A stretch of 53,065 bases of DNA from JAVBKA01 sp031546715 (GCA_031546715.1 JAVBKA010000086.1:1-53065), one strand, 5' to 3'. Shown: positions 35,042-42,988, counted from the stretch's first letter. Notes: generated by a model not told the origin, from the letters alone. Program-made: numbers and translations.

Positions 35042-35440
35042 CTACCAGACAAACGCAAGGACTTCGCCGCCGACATGTTCAGCGCGAGCCTTTTTGTCTG
35101 TCATAATGCCTTTTGAAGTAGAGACAATGGCAATACCTAAGCCACGGAGAACCTTTGGCATTTCGTCAGCACCTGCGTAGTAACGCAGACCGGGCTTGGA
35201 AACACGGCGAAGTCCTGTAATAGCTTTTGTTTTGCCTTGAACGTACTTTAAGGTAATGCGAAGAACACCCTGACCGCTGTCTGCAATAAAGGAAAAGTTC
35301 TTAATGAAGCCTTCCTCCAGCAAAATTTCTGCAATGGCTTTTTTCAAGCCAGATGCAGGAACATCAACAGTATCATGGCGTGCGGAGTTAGCGTTGCGGA
35401 TACGGGTTAGCATATCTGCTACTGGGTCTGTGATGTGCAT
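35042..35440 (-). CDS. rpsH: 30S ribosomal protein S8
   Basis: 132 residues. MHITDPVADMLTRIRNANSARHDTVDVPAS opens the protein, and GIAIVSTSKGIMTDKKARAEHVGGEVLAFVW closes it; both are diagnostic. GGAGG lies seven bases before ATG 35440. S8 is a primary 16S rRNA binder and, in E. coli, the translational regulator of the spc operon. Upstream is an unusual 302-base gap. Confidence 0.98.
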   Translation of the reverse strand: MHITDPVADMLTRIRNANSARHDTVDVPASGLKKAIAEILLEEGFIKNFSFIADSGQGVLRITLKYVQGKTKAITGLRRVSKPGLRYYAGADEMPKVLRGLGIAIVSTSKGIMTDKKARAEHVGGEVLAFVW

Positions 35441-35742
35441 ACATTTACCTCCATGAATTAATGTGAGGTACAAAAGCAGAGGGTATTTGGAAAACCAAAC
35501 CGATTCTGCCCGCGACTAAGCAAATTAAAATCTGCCCATTGTACATGTCAAAATTTTGCAAGTAACTAAATAAAATAGCAGTCTCCGCAAACCTAGGCGT
35601 TGCGAAGCCACACGCCGTCGTTCCCATCGTTCCAACTGAAAGAGTGCGCAGAGATTTTTTCGCCAGACAAGGCGTGAAGGCGCAGCAATAATCCATTATT
35701 GCAAGCCTTTACAACGCAGTAAGGCGGAAAAAGATCAAGCAC
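35441..35742 (-). other. 302-bp insertion-like intergenic segment between rpsN and rpsH
   Basis: The rpsN-rpsH junction is normally tight, but here it is 302 bases. It contains a perfect hairpin GCAATAAT-CC-ATTATTGC (about 35682-35699) and other small palindromes such as GCC..GGC pairs near 35662-35740. On the minus strand an 83-codon open frame (35445-35696) has no ribosome binding site and an unlikely composition. The base composition and short hairpins suggest an inserted repeat. A BLASTN of this segment against related genomes would settle it. Confidence 0.5.
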
Positions 35743-35928
35743 TCACCAGGAGGCTTTGCGGACGCCGGGGATTTGTCCCTTATACGCCAGCTCACGGAAG
35801 CAAATGCGGCATACGCCGTAGTTGCGGAGAACTGAGTGAGGACGTCCGCACAGCTTGCAACGGGTGTATGCGCGAGAAGAAAACTTAGGCTCAGCTTGTT
35901 GCTTTAGTATCATTGACTTCTTTGCCAT
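35743..35928 (-). CDS. rpsN: 30S ribosomal protein S14, zinc type
   Basis: A 61-residue short S14 with the zinc motif CKLCGRPHSVLRNYGVCRICF (C-x2-C and C-x2-C) and the tail KGQIPGVRKASW. The zinc-containing short form is typical of Gram-positives. The start overlaps the rplE stop by one base. It is followed by the 302-base insertion. Confidence 0.98.
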   Translation of the reverse strand: MAKKSMILKQQAEPKFSSRAYTRCKLCGRPHSVLRNYGVCRICFRELAYKGQIPGVRKASW

Positions 35929-36482
35929 TATCTGTCTCCTCCTTGTTTTGCAAACGGTGCGCCCAGAAGTGTTAAAAGCTCACGGGCTTCTTCGTCGGTT
36001 TTAGCGGTTGTGCAGAAGATAATGTCCATACCGCGGAGCTTATCTATCTTATCATAGTCGATTTCTGGGAAAATCAGTTGTTCCTTTAAGCCTAATGCGT
36101 AGTTTCCGCGGCCGTCAAAGGCGTTTGGATTGATGCCTCTAAAGTCACGGACACGAGGCAGAGCAACGTTAAACAAACGGTCTAAAAACTCCCACATCAT
36201 GGACGCGCGAAGTGTTACCTTTGCGCCGACGCTTTGACCTTGGCGAAGCTTAAAGTTAGCGACAGATTTCTTGGATTTTGTAACAACAGGCTTCTGACCT
36301 GTTATTTTGTTAAGGTCTGCAAGGACAGCGTCAAGAATTTTTGCATTATCGCGAGCGTCTCCGCATCCGACGTTGACAACTATTTTGTCAAGCTTTGGGA
36401 TTTGCATCGGGCTCTTGTAATCAAATTTCTTCATTAGCTGGGGAGCGATGTCCTTACTGTATTTGTCTTTCAAACGTGGCAT
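35928..36482 (-). CDS. rplE: 50S ribosomal protein L5
   Basis: 184 residues, close to the family norm. PRLKDKYSKDIAPQLMKKFDYKSPMQIPKLDKIVVNVGCGDA starts the protein, and ALPRVRDFRGINPNAFDGRGNYALGLKEQLIFPEI is the central signature. It binds 5S rRNA and contacts the P-site tRNA. GGAGGAG precedes the ATG. Confidence 0.98.
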   Translation of the reverse strand: MPRLKDKYSKDIAPQLMKKFDYKSPMQIPKLDKIVVNVGCGDARDNAKILDAVLADLNKITGQKPVVTKSKKSVANFKLRQGQSVGAKVTLRASMMWEFLDRLFNVALPRVRDFRGINPNAFDGRGNYALGLKEQLIFPEIDYDKIDKLRGMDIIFCTTAKTDEEARELLTLLGAPFAKQGGDR

Positions 36483-36496
36483 TTACTTCGCTCCTC

Positions 36497-36823
36497 CTAT
36501 ATGGCTTCTTTGCAGTGTGTGCAACGGCGGGTTTTCTTTGCTTCCTTACCCTCGCCTGTAATTGAATACGAGGCACGGGTTGGCTTGCCGCATTTATTGC
36601 AAACATGCATGACTTTGCAGACGTAAATTGGGCTTTCCTTGTGCTGAATGCCAGCAACCTCAGTTGCACGGCGGGCTTTTCTGTGCTTTGTCGCCAAGTT
36701 GATGCCTTCGACTAACACTTTGCCTTCAGTTGGGAAGGTAGAAATAACCTTACCCTTGCTGCCTTTGTCCTTACCGGACAGAACAATAACGACATCGCCT
36801 TTGTGGATATTTAAACTATTCAT
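36497..36823 (-). CDS. rplX: 50S ribosomal protein L24
   Basis: 108 residues. KOW motif near the start (HKGDVVIVLSGKDKGSKGKVISTFP), followed by VLVEGINLATKHRKARRATEVAGIQHKESPIYVCKVMHVCNKCGKPTRASYSI. It is an early assembly protein of the 50S subunit. It stands between rplN and rplE. Confidence 0.98.
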   Translation of the reverse strand: MNSLNIHKGDVVIVLSGKDKGSKGKVISTFPTEGKVLVEGINLATKHRKARRATEVAGIQHKESPIYVCKVMHVCNKCGKPTRASYSITGEGKEAKKTRRCTHCKEAI

Positions 36824-36835
36824 ATTGTACCTCCC

Positions 36836-37204
36836 CTATATGACTTCGGGAGCTAATGACAGGATTTTCATGTAATCCTTATCACGAAGCTCGCGCGCCA
36901 CTGGGCCAAAGATGCGTGTGCCCTTTGGGTTTTTGTCATCACGGATGATAACTCCCGCATTGTCGTCAAAACGGACGTATGTGCCGTCGTTGCGACGAAT
37001 GCTGTCCGCTGTGCGGACGATAACTACCTTAACGACTTCACCTTTTTTAACAACGCCACCTGGTGTTGCCTTACGCACTGATGCGATGATGACGTCGCCT
37101 ACTCCGCCGTATTTACGACCTGAGCCGCCTAATACACGGATGCATTTAATCTCCTTGGCGCCGGTATTGTCGGCTACCTTGAGGTAAGATTCTTGTTGTA
37201 CCAT
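36836..37204 (-). CDS. rplN: 50S ribosomal protein L14
   Basis: 122 residues: MVQQESYLKVADNTGAKEIKCIRVLGGSGRKYGGVGDVIIASVRKATPGG, then IRRNDGTYVRFDDNAGVIIRDDKNPKGTRIFGPVARELRDKDYMKILSLAPEVI. Both halves are diagnostic. AGGAGG precedes the ATG. It follows rpsQ in the usual order. Confidence 0.98.
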   Translation of the reverse strand: MVQQESYLKVADNTGAKEIKCIRVLGGSGRKYGGVGDVIIASVRKATPGGVVKKGEVVKVVIVRTADSIRRNDGTYVRFDDNAGVIIRDDKNPKGTRIFGPVARELRDKDYMKILSLAPEVI

Positions 37205-37223
37205 TGTTGGTAGACCTCCTTAA

Positions 37224-37493
37224 TTACCGAGCTTTCTCGATTATTTCAACTAAACGCCAACGCTTTTCTTTTGAAAGTGGGCGGGTTTCCATTACACGAA
37301 CCTTGTCGCCCACGCCGCATTCATTGTTTTCGTCATGCGCTTTGAGCTTGTATGTTTTCTTAACGATTTTATTGTAAAGAGGATGACGAACTCTATCCTC
37401 AACTGCTACGACAATGGTTTTGTCCATTTTATCAGATATTACAGTACCGACACGGGTCTTGCGGAAAGCTCTGTTATCTATAGTCTCACTCAT
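37224..37493 (-). CDS. rpsQ: 30S ribosomal protein S17
   Basis: 89 residues with FRKTRVGTVISDKMDKTIVVAVEDRVRHPLYNKIVKKTYKLKAHDE and GDKVRVMETRPLSKEKRWRLVEI, the family signature. It is a primary rRNA binder. Overlaps rpmC by four bases. Confidence 0.98.
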   Translation of the reverse strand: MSETIDNRAFRKTRVGTVISDKMDKTIVVAVEDRVRHPLYNKIVKKTYKLKAHDENNECGVGDKVRVMETRPLSKEKRWRLVEIIEKAR

Positions 37494-37693
37494 TTGCCGG
37501 CCTCCTTAATCTGTTTTTGGCGGATGGTTGTCATAACTCTGGCGATGTCGTGCTTGAGGTCACGGATGCGGATAGGATTTTCAAGCTGATTCGTAGCATG
37601 TTGCAAACGAAGGTTGAAAAGATCCTTTTTAAGGTCAGAATACTTGCGGTTTAAGTCCGCAAGGCTCATTTCACGTAGCTCACTGGCTTTCAT
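37490..37693 (-). CDS. rpmC: 50S ribosomal protein L29
   Basis: 67 residues: MKASELREMSLADLNRKYSDLKKDLFNLRLQHATNQLENPIRIRDLKHDIARVMTTI. The two-helix hairpin with LF.LR.Q.AT.QLENP is diagnostic. It sits by the peptide exit tunnel. Overlaps rplP and rpsQ by four bases each. Confidence 0.98.
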   Translation of the reverse strand: MKASELREMSLADLNRKYSDLKKDLFNLRLQHATNQLENPIRIRDLKHDIARVMTTIRQKQIKEAGK

Positions 37694-38124
37694 TTGGAGT
37701 CTCCTCCTTCATCAGCGTTCTGGCGTGCAACGAATTTGCATTTAACAGGAAGTTTGTGGGCTGCAAGGCGCATTGCCTCACGAGCTGCATCCTCTGGAAT
37801 TCCTGCCATTTCAAACATTACACGACCGGGCTTTACTACTGCAACCCAGTACTCAGGCGAGCCTTTACCGGAACCCATGCGGGTTTCAGCGGGCTTTTCT
37901 GTAACAGGCTTGTCAGGGAAAATCTTAATCCATACCTGACCACCGCGCTTAGTGGCACGGGTCATGGCAATACGTGCGGCTTCTATTTGCTGGCTTGTAA
38001 TCCAGCATGGCTCTGTAGCCATTAAGCCGAACTCGCCGTGGGATACAGTGTTGCCGCGGGTAGCAATACCCTTCATGCGACCACGATGTACACGACGATA
38101 TTTAACTCTTTTTGGTAAAAGCAC
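37690..38124 (-). CDS. rplP: 50S ribosomal protein L16
   Basis: 144 residues: LLPKRVKYRRVHRGRMKGIATRGNTVSHGEFGLMATEPCWITSQQIEAARIAMTR and GKGSPEYWVAVVKPGRVMFEMAGI. The start codon is GTG at 38124, nine bases after GGAGG. The start overlaps the last base of the rpsC stop. Confidence 0.97.
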   Translation of the reverse strand: MLLPKRVKYRRVHRGRMKGIATRGNTVSHGEFGLMATEPCWITSQQIEAARIAMTRATKRGGQVWIKIFPDKPVTEKPAETRMGSGKGSPEYWVAVVKPGRVMFEMAGIPEDAAREAMRLAAHKLPVKCKFVARQNADEGGDSK

Positions 38125-39194
38125 TAGTTGCTACCTCCTTCGTTATGAGGCGCTGCCGGAGCAGGGCTCGTAGCTGGTGCTGCTGACGGGGCATTGTTGT
38201 TGAAGGTTCCTGCCGGACGATTATTGTTAAAGGTTCCTGCTGGACGATTGTTGTTGAAACCGCCACCTGCTGGACGATTGCCGCCGAAGCCACCGCCACC
38301 CGCTGGACGATTGCCGCCAAAGCCGCCTCCGCCTGCTGGACGATTTCCACCAAAGCCGCCACCACCACCTGCTGGACGATTGCCGCCGAAGCCGCCTCCG
38401 CCTGCCGGACGATTGCCGCCGCCACCGTAGCCGCCGCCTGAGCGATTTCCGCCGTATCCGCCCTTGTTGCCGTCTTTATCGTAGCCACCGCGGTCTGGAC
38501 GTTTGTCACGACGCTCTTCGCGTGGACGTGGAGCTTCGATTGTGCGCGGTCCCATACGGTTACCCGCAGTAAGGACTTCGCCTTTATAAATCCAAACCTT
38601 TACGCCGATACGACCATAGGTTGTGGCTGCTTCAGCAAAACCATAGTCAATGTCTGCACGAAGGGTTTGGAGGGGAATTGTACCCTCATGGTAATGCTCT
38701 GAGCGGGCAATTTCTGCGCCGCCTAAACGACCTGAAACTGCAGTTTTGATGCCACGTGCGCCTGCACGCATTGAACGCATCATGCTCTGCTTCATTGCAC
38801 GGCGGAAGCTAATGCGCTTCTCAAGCTGCTGTGCAATATTTTCGGCAACCAACTGAGCGCAAACGTCTGGGGATTTAACCTCGACGATGTTCAGCGCAAC
38901 AGGTTTGCCAATCATTTTTTCAACATCCAAACGGAGCTTTTCAATATCGTTACCGCCGCGACCAATGACAACGCCTGGTCTTGCGCAGTGTACGAAAAGT
39001 CTGACTCTGGTTGAATCTCTCTCGATTTCAATACGGGGAACGCCTGCTGAATAGAGCTTCTTTTTCAGAAATTCTCTAACCTTAAAGTCCTCGACAATTA
39101 AGTCTCCGACCTTGTTGTTTTTAGCATACCAGCGTGAATCCCAGCCTTTTATAACGCCGACGCGGAAGCCGTGTGGATTAACTTTCTGACCCAA
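38124..39194 (-). CDS. rpsC: 30S ribosomal protein S3 with long Gly/Asn/Pro-rich C-terminal tail
   Basis: 356 residues, versus about 210-240 usually. Residues 1-220 are a normal S3 with KH domain (GWDSRWYAKNNKV, VHCARPGVVIGRGGNDIEKLR, AMRAGARGIK region, and GVKVWIYKGE). From about 225 the sequence becomes a low-complexity tail: charged RPREERRDKRPDRGG, then seven or more repeats of (G)nFGGNRPAGG or FNNNRPAGT, ending in an Ala/Pro segment. The tail is coded by an imperfect tandem DNA repeat. The start MGQKVNPHGFRVG is canonical. Nothing suggests a frameshift, since the frame flows directly into rplP at a one-base overlap. Confidence 0.97.
   Translation of the reverse strand: MGQKVNPHGFRVGVIKGWDSRWYAKNNKVGDLIVEDFKVREFLKKKLYSAGVPRIEIERDSTRVRLFVHCARPGVVIGRGGNDIEKLRLDVEKMIGKPVALNIVEVKSPDVCAQLVAENIAQQLEKRISFRRAMKQSMMRSMRAGARGIKTAVSGRLGGAEIARSEHYHEGTIPLQTLRADIDYGFAEAATTYGRIGVKVWIYKGEVLTAGNRMGPRTIEAPRPREERRDKRPDRGGYDKDGNKGGYGGNRSGGGYGGGGNRPAGGGGFGGNRPAGGGGGFGGNRPAGGGGFGGNRPAGGGGFGGNRPAGGGFNNNRPAGTFNNNRPAGTFNNNAPSAAPATSPAPAAPHNEGGSN
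38190..38450 (-). repeat. Imperfect tandem repeats coding the S3 tail
   Basis: Units of about 24-36 bases encode GGNRPAGGGGF or FNNNRPAGT. On the plus strand the core is GCTGGACGATTGCCGCCGAA. Unit lengths differ, suggesting slippage-driven expansion. Confidence 0.85.
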
Positions 39195-39208
39195 AATGTT
39201 ATCCTCCC

Positions 39209-39574
39209 TTACTTAGCTGTACTTTTGCTGACGTTTGCTTGTTGACGTTCAGCAACTGTAATGGTGATGTGGGTCGTGCGTTTCAAAATGCGATATGCAC
39301 GTCCTTTGGCTCTGGGCATAATGCGCTTTTGAATCGGACCTGCACCAATCAAAACAGAGGATACATACAATGAATCTCTATCCATTTGGAAATTGTTTTC
39401 GGCGTTGGCACATGCACTGTCAAGAACCTTAATAAGGTATTCGCAACCTGATTTTGGTGTGTGAAGTAGAATTGCACGGGCAATCTTAGCGTCTTTCCCG
39501 CGGATAAGAGCTGCAACAATGCCAACCTTACGGGGGGAAATGCGGACATACTTCATATGAGCTGCTGCTTCCAT
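39209..39574 (-). CDS. rplV: 50S ribosomal protein L22
   Basis: 121 residues. KYVRISPRKVGIVAALIRGKDAKIARAILLHTPKSGCEYLIKVLDSACANAENN and GRAYRILKRTTHITITVAERQ are diagnostic. Its loop lines the exit tunnel. AGGAGGAG precedes the ATG by seven bases. Confidence 0.98.
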   Translation of the reverse strand: MEAAAHMKYVRISPRKVGIVAALIRGKDAKIARAILLHTPKSGCEYLIKVLDSACANAENNFQMDRDSLYVSSVLIGAGPIQKRIMPRAKGRAYRILKRTTHITITVAERQQANVSKSTAK

Positions 39575-39589
39575 GTTCGCTTCTCCTCC

Positions 39590-39865
39590 TTATTTACCGG
39601 ACGTTTTGCTGCCTGCATGACCTCTGAAAAGTCTTGTTGGAGCAAATTCGCCAAATTTATGACCGACCATATCCTCGGTGACGTATACTGGAACATGCTT
39701 GCGTCCGTCATGGACAGCAATGGTGTGTCCTACGAACTGCGGAAAAATTGTAGATGCGCGGCTCCAGGTCTTGACGACCTTTTTTTCGCCTTTAGCATTC
39801 ATAGCCTCAACGCGTTTTAGGAGCTCCGGCGCAATAAATGGACCTTTTTTAACTGAACGACTCAT
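39590..39865 (-). CDS. rpsS: 30S ribosomal protein S19
   Basis: 91 residues: MSRSVKKGPFIAPELLKRVEAMNAKGEKKVVKTWSRASTIFPQFVGHTIAVHDGRKHVPVYVTEDMVGHKFGEFAPTR. This is canonical throughout. It contacts S13 in the head. It lies 11 bases after rplB. Confidence 0.98.
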   Translation of the reverse strand: MSRSVKKGPFIAPELLKRVEAMNAKGEKKVVKTWSRASTIFPQFVGHTIAVHDGRKHVPVYVTEDMVGHKFGEFAPTRLFRGHAGSKTSGK

Positions 39866-39876
39866 TCATGTACCTC

Positions 39877-40710
39877 CTACTTAGCGTTACGGCGTTTAAC
39901 GATAAACTGATCTGTCGGGTTACGCTTCTTGCGGGTTTTGTAGCCAAGAGCTGGCTTACCCCAAGGGGTAACAGGGCCCGAACGGCCGATTGGTGATCTG
40001 CCTTCGCCGCCGCCGTGGGGATGGTCGCAAGGGTTCATAACAGAACCGCGGACTGTTGGACGGAAGCCTAGGTGGCGTGTACGTCCTGCCTTGCCGATTT
40101 GGATGTTTTCATGGTCGATGTTGCCGACCTGACCGATGGTGGCTTTGCAGTTCATACGAACTAGGCGAACCTCACCGCTTGGAAGACGAACTTGAGCCAT
40201 TAGACCTTCTTTAGCCATTAACTGAGCTGCAACACCTGCAGAGCGAACAATTTGGCCGCCGCGTCCCGGATTAAGCTCAATGTTGTGGATAAAAGTACCC
40301 AGCGGAATGCTGGAGATTGGTAAGCAGTTACCTGGCTTGATGTCGGCGTTGTCTGAGGAATAAACCACATCGCCTGTTTTTAGCCCCACGGGGGATAGGA
40401 TATAGCGCATTTCGCCGTCCTCGTATTTAAGGAGCGCGATGTTTGCACTGCGGTTTGGGTCGTACTCAATGCCGACGACAGATGCAGGCATGTTCACCTT
40501 GTCACGTCTGAAGTCGATCACGCGGTACTTTTGCTTGTTTCCGCCGCCGCGATGACGAACAGTGATGTGACCATGTGCATTACGTCCGGCGTGATGCTTG
40601 GAAACTTCTAATAGGCTCTTTTCCGGTTTGTACTTGGTGATTTCGGAAAAGTCGGACACCGTCATATTACGGCGGGACGGTGTGGTGGGTTTAAATGTTC
40701 TTATTCCCAT
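39877..40710 (-). CDS. rplB: 50S ribosomal protein L2
   Basis: 277 residues, the standard length. KPTTPSRRNMTVSDFSEIT and the C-terminal PRGSVMNPCDHPHGGGEGRSPIGRSGPVTPWGKPALGYKTRKK pattern identify it; the latter contains the conserved histidine near the peptidyl transferase centre. It is two bases from rplW. Confidence 0.98.
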   Translation of the reverse strand: MGIRTFKPTTPSRRNMTVSDFSEITKYKPEKSLLEVSKHHAGRNAHGHITVRHRGGGNKQKYRVIDFRRDKVNMPASVVGIEYDPNRSANIALLKYEDGEMRYILSPVGLKTGDVVYSSDNADIKPGNCLPISSIPLGTFIHNIELNPGRGGQIVRSAGVAAQLMAKEGLMAQVRLPSGEVRLVRMNCKATIGQVGNIDHENIQIGKAGRTRHLGFRPTVRGSVMNPCDHPHGGGEGRSPIGRSGPVTPWGKPALGYKTRKKRNPTDQFIVKRRNAK

Positions 40711-40712
40711 GA

Positions 40713-41003
40713 TTATACCATCCCTTCAAAGAATTCGATTGGCTTAGATTTGTCTGTCAAGCGAACGACAGCTTTTTTGAATGCCGCTCTGCGTCCTAGA
40801 TGGACGCCCATGCGTTTTTCTTTGCCCATGTAGTTCATCGTGTTGACGCTGCGAACTGTTACGCCGAAAATTTCTTCAACGGCTCTGCGGATTTCAATTT
40901 TATTAGCATTGACATCCACTAAAAAGCTGTAAATCTTTTGCTCGGCTGTTGCCATGGAGCGTTCTGTAACGAGTGGGCGGCGGATGATGTCATAGTTATT
41001 CAT
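40713..41003 (-). CDS. rplW: 50S ribosomal protein L23
   Basis: 96 residues: YDIIRRPLVTERSMATAEQKIYSFLVDVNANKIEIRRAVEEIFGVTVRSVNTMNYMGKEKRMG. This is typical. L23 docks the signal recognition particle and trigger factor at the tunnel exit. Overlaps rplD by four bases. Confidence 0.98.
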   Translation of the reverse strand: MNNYDIIRRPLVTERSMATAEQKIYSFLVDVNANKIEIRRAVEEIFGVTVRSVNTMNYMGKEKRMGVHLGRRAAFKKAVVRLTDKSKPIEFFEGMV

Positions 41004-41626
41004 GCTCCGTACACCTCCATGATTTTTGCGACTGCGTCCTTGTCAACCAAGAAGGTGCCTTGATTCAAAATGTCATATACATTTAAAATAGAAGCAATGG
41101 TTGTCTTAACGCCGGGAAGGTTTCTCGCGCTCTTTATAACGTTTTCATTCACATTCGGTGTTACGACAAGAGCCTTGCCGTTGACGCCAATTTTTGTGAG
41201 GAATTCGCCGAAAGCCTTTGTTTTAATGGTGTCCATGTTCAAGCCGTCAACTACGATGATTTCGCCAGCTGCGGCTTTTGCTGAAAGTGCCGACTTAAGA
41301 GCAAGGCGGCGAACCTTTTTGTTGACACTCATGTAGTATGTGCGGGGTTTTGGACCAAATGCGATACCACCATGTGTCCATTGTGGGGCGCGTGTGCTAC
41401 CTTGGCGGGCACGACCTGTGCCTTTTTGACGCCATGGTTTAATGCCGCCACCGCTGACCTCTGCACGGGTCAGGGTTGACTGTGTGCCTTGACGGCATGC
41501 CGCCAAGTGAGCCTTGACGACTAAGTGCATTGAAGGAACGGAAGGTGTAATGCCGAAAATGGAATTATCAAGTTCCATTTCGCCGACAGCAGCGCCGCTC
41601 ATGTTGTAAATCTTAGCTTTAGCCAT
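41000..41626 (-). CDS. rplD: 50S ribosomal protein L4
   Basis: 208 residues. The extended loop GGGIKPWRQKGTGRARQGSTRAPQWTHGGIAFGPKPRTY is diagnostic. In E. coli L4 also represses the S10 operon by binding its leader; a leader hairpin near 42989-43025 could be examined for that role. It is followed by rplW with a four-base overlap. Confidence 0.98.
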   Translation of the reverse strand: MAKAKIYNMSGAAVGEMELDNSIFGITPSVPSMHLVVKAHLAACRQGTQSTLTRAEVSGGGIKPWRQKGTGRARQGSTRAPQWTHGGIAFGPKPRTYYMSVNKKVRRLALKSALSAKAAAGEIIVVDGLNMDTIKTKAFGEFLTKIGVNGKALVVTPNVNENVIKSARNLPGVKTTIASILNVYDILNQGTFLVDKDAVAKIMEVYGA

Positions 41627-41651
41627 TGTAATTCAAATACTCCCTTCGTCC

Positions 41652-42281
41652 CTAGTTATTTTTGACTGTGTTGCGGAGAGTGACCAAGGAACCCTTCGGA
41701 CCTGGTACTGCGCCACGGACAGCAATCAAGTTAAGCTCAGCATCCACCTTGACAACGTCAAGATTAAGGACTGTGACCTGCTCAGAGCCCATATGACCTG
41801 GCATGATTTTGCCGGGGAATACTCTGGACGGGTCTGTGTTGGCACTCATAGAGCCTTGATGACGGTGAACAGGTCCACCACCGTGAGACATTGGAGTGCG
41901 GTGTGCGCCGAAACGCTTGATTGTGCCTTGGAAGCCTTTGCCCTTGCTTGTACCTGTTACGTCAACGCAGTCGCCTACGACGAACGCATCAGCTTTAATC
42001 TCATCTCCGACTTTGTATTCGCCAGAGAGCTTAAATTCAACCAAATGCTTTTTGAAGGCGACTCCTGCTTTAACCAGATGACCCTTCTCAGGTTTTGTGA
42101 GCTTCTTTTCCTTGATGTCCTCATATCCGATTTGATAGGCTTTGTAGCCGTCTCTTTCCTCGGACTTAATCTGAGTAACAACGCAAGGACCTGCTTGGAT
42201 AACTGTTACAGGGATAACCTTGCCGTCTGCATCAAAGATTTGCGTCATGCCAATTTTTCTGCCGATAATTGCTTTTTCCAC
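41652..42281 (-). CDS. rplC: 50S ribosomal protein L3
   Basis: 209 residues: AIIGRKIGMTQIFDADGKVIPVTVIQAGPCVV at the start, and GTSKGKGFQGTIKRFGAHRTPMSHGGGPVHRHQGSMSANTDPSRVFPGKIMPGHMG as the core signature. It is an early 50S assembly protein. AGGAGG precedes the ATG. The 222 bases between rpsJ and this gene hold a large nested hairpin. Confidence 0.98.
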   Translation of the reverse strand: MEKAIIGRKIGMTQIFDADGKVIPVTVIQAGPCVVTQIKSEERDGYKAYQIGYEDIKEKKLTKPEKGHLVKAGVAFKKHLVEFKLSGEYKVGDEIKADAFVVGDCVDVTGTSKGKGFQGTIKRFGAHRTPMSHGGGPVHRHQGSMSANTDPSRVFPGKIMPGHMGSEQVTVLNLDVVKVDAELNLIAVRGAVPGPKGSLVTLRNTVKNN

Positions 42282-42317
42282 GGATTTTCCTCCTAATTGT
42301 TATTGGTTGGTATGGGT

Positions 42318-42442
42318 GCTCATAGCCCGAACAGTAAAAAATGCTTTGTTGTAGCGTTTGCTAAACCAAGAAATCGCGTAGCGGTTTCTGTTTAGCATAA
42401 GCGGAAACGAAGATTTTTTACGTCCGTGAGGGCGTTATGAGC
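42318..42442 (-). other. 125-nt nested hairpin between rpsJ and rplC
   Basis: Arms nest in order: GCTCATA-GCCC (42318-42328) with GGGC..TATGAGC (42430-42442); GTAAAAAAT (42334-42342) with ATTTTTTAC (42413-42421); CGTTT (42355-42359) with AAACG (42405-42409); GCTAAAC (42360-42366) with GTTTAGC (42390-42396); AGAAA with TTTCT; CGC with GCG. About 39 base pairs in total. It lies within the transcribed S10 operon and could regulate rplC onward, be a processing site, or be an inserted palindromic element. No T-run follows it. Confidence 0.7.
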
Positions 42443-42503
42443 CTGACATCATCGTCGTAGCCCGCCCTCGCACTTACATCAACACCAACATGACGGGGAA
42501 CGC

Positions 42504-42911
42504 TTACAGTTTTATTTCAAACTCAAGACCGGCCGGAAGATCAAGGCTCATCAGCGCTTCCATTGTTTTTTGTGAAGGCTTGATAATATCGATGATTCTC
42601 TTGTGGGTGCGGCGCTCGAATTGTTCGCGGCTATCTTTATACTTATGAACTGCACTGAGAATTGTTATGATTTCCTTTTTTGTCGGAAGGGGAATAGGAC
42701 CTGAAACTCTTGCGCCTGTGCGCTTTGCTGTTTCGACGATGCGCTCTGCGCTTTGGTCGATAAGCTGATGGTCATATGCCTTCAGGCGAATACGGATAAC
42801 TTCTTTCATTTTAGGAGCTGCTGCAGGTGCTGCTGCCTTTGGGGCTACAGGCTTTGTTTCAACTGTTTTGGTTGCCTTTGATTCTTTTTGAGTTGTTTCG
42901 GTTGTTGCCAT
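42504..42911 (-). CDS. rpsJ: 30S ribosomal protein S10 with Ala/Pro/Lys-rich N-terminal extension
   Basis: 135 residues. The S10 core (IRIRLKAYDHQLIDQSAERIVETAKRTGARVSGPIPLPTKKE, ending LEFEIKL) starts at residue 34, where most S10 proteins would start. It is preceded by a Thr/Lys/Ala/Pro-rich extension. The ATG at 42911 is chosen because AGGAGG lies ahead at good spacing and the Met before KEVIRI has no such site. It is the first gene of the S10 superoperon. Confidence 0.96.
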   Translation of the reverse strand: MATTETTQKESKATKTVETKPVAPKAAAPAAAPKMKEVIRIRLKAYDHQLIDQSAERIVETAKRTGARVSGPIPLPTKKEIITILSAVHKYKDSREQFERRTHKRIIDIIKPSQKTMEALMSLDLPAGLEFEIKL

Positions 42912-42988
42912 GTTTTGCTTCCTCCTTAATATGCTCGGTGAAATCTTTACCGCCTTGCCGTGTGTGTCGCCAAACTTCATAAATTTTG

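Noticed and set aside
35445..35696. 83-codon frame between rpsN and rpsH
   Set aside because: No ribosome binding site, no protein-like pattern, and it follows the hairpin-rich insertion.
38102..38509. 135-codon Ala/Val/Gln-rich frame overlapping the rpsC tail
   Set aside because: Out-of-frame shadow of the tandem repeats that code the S3 tail.
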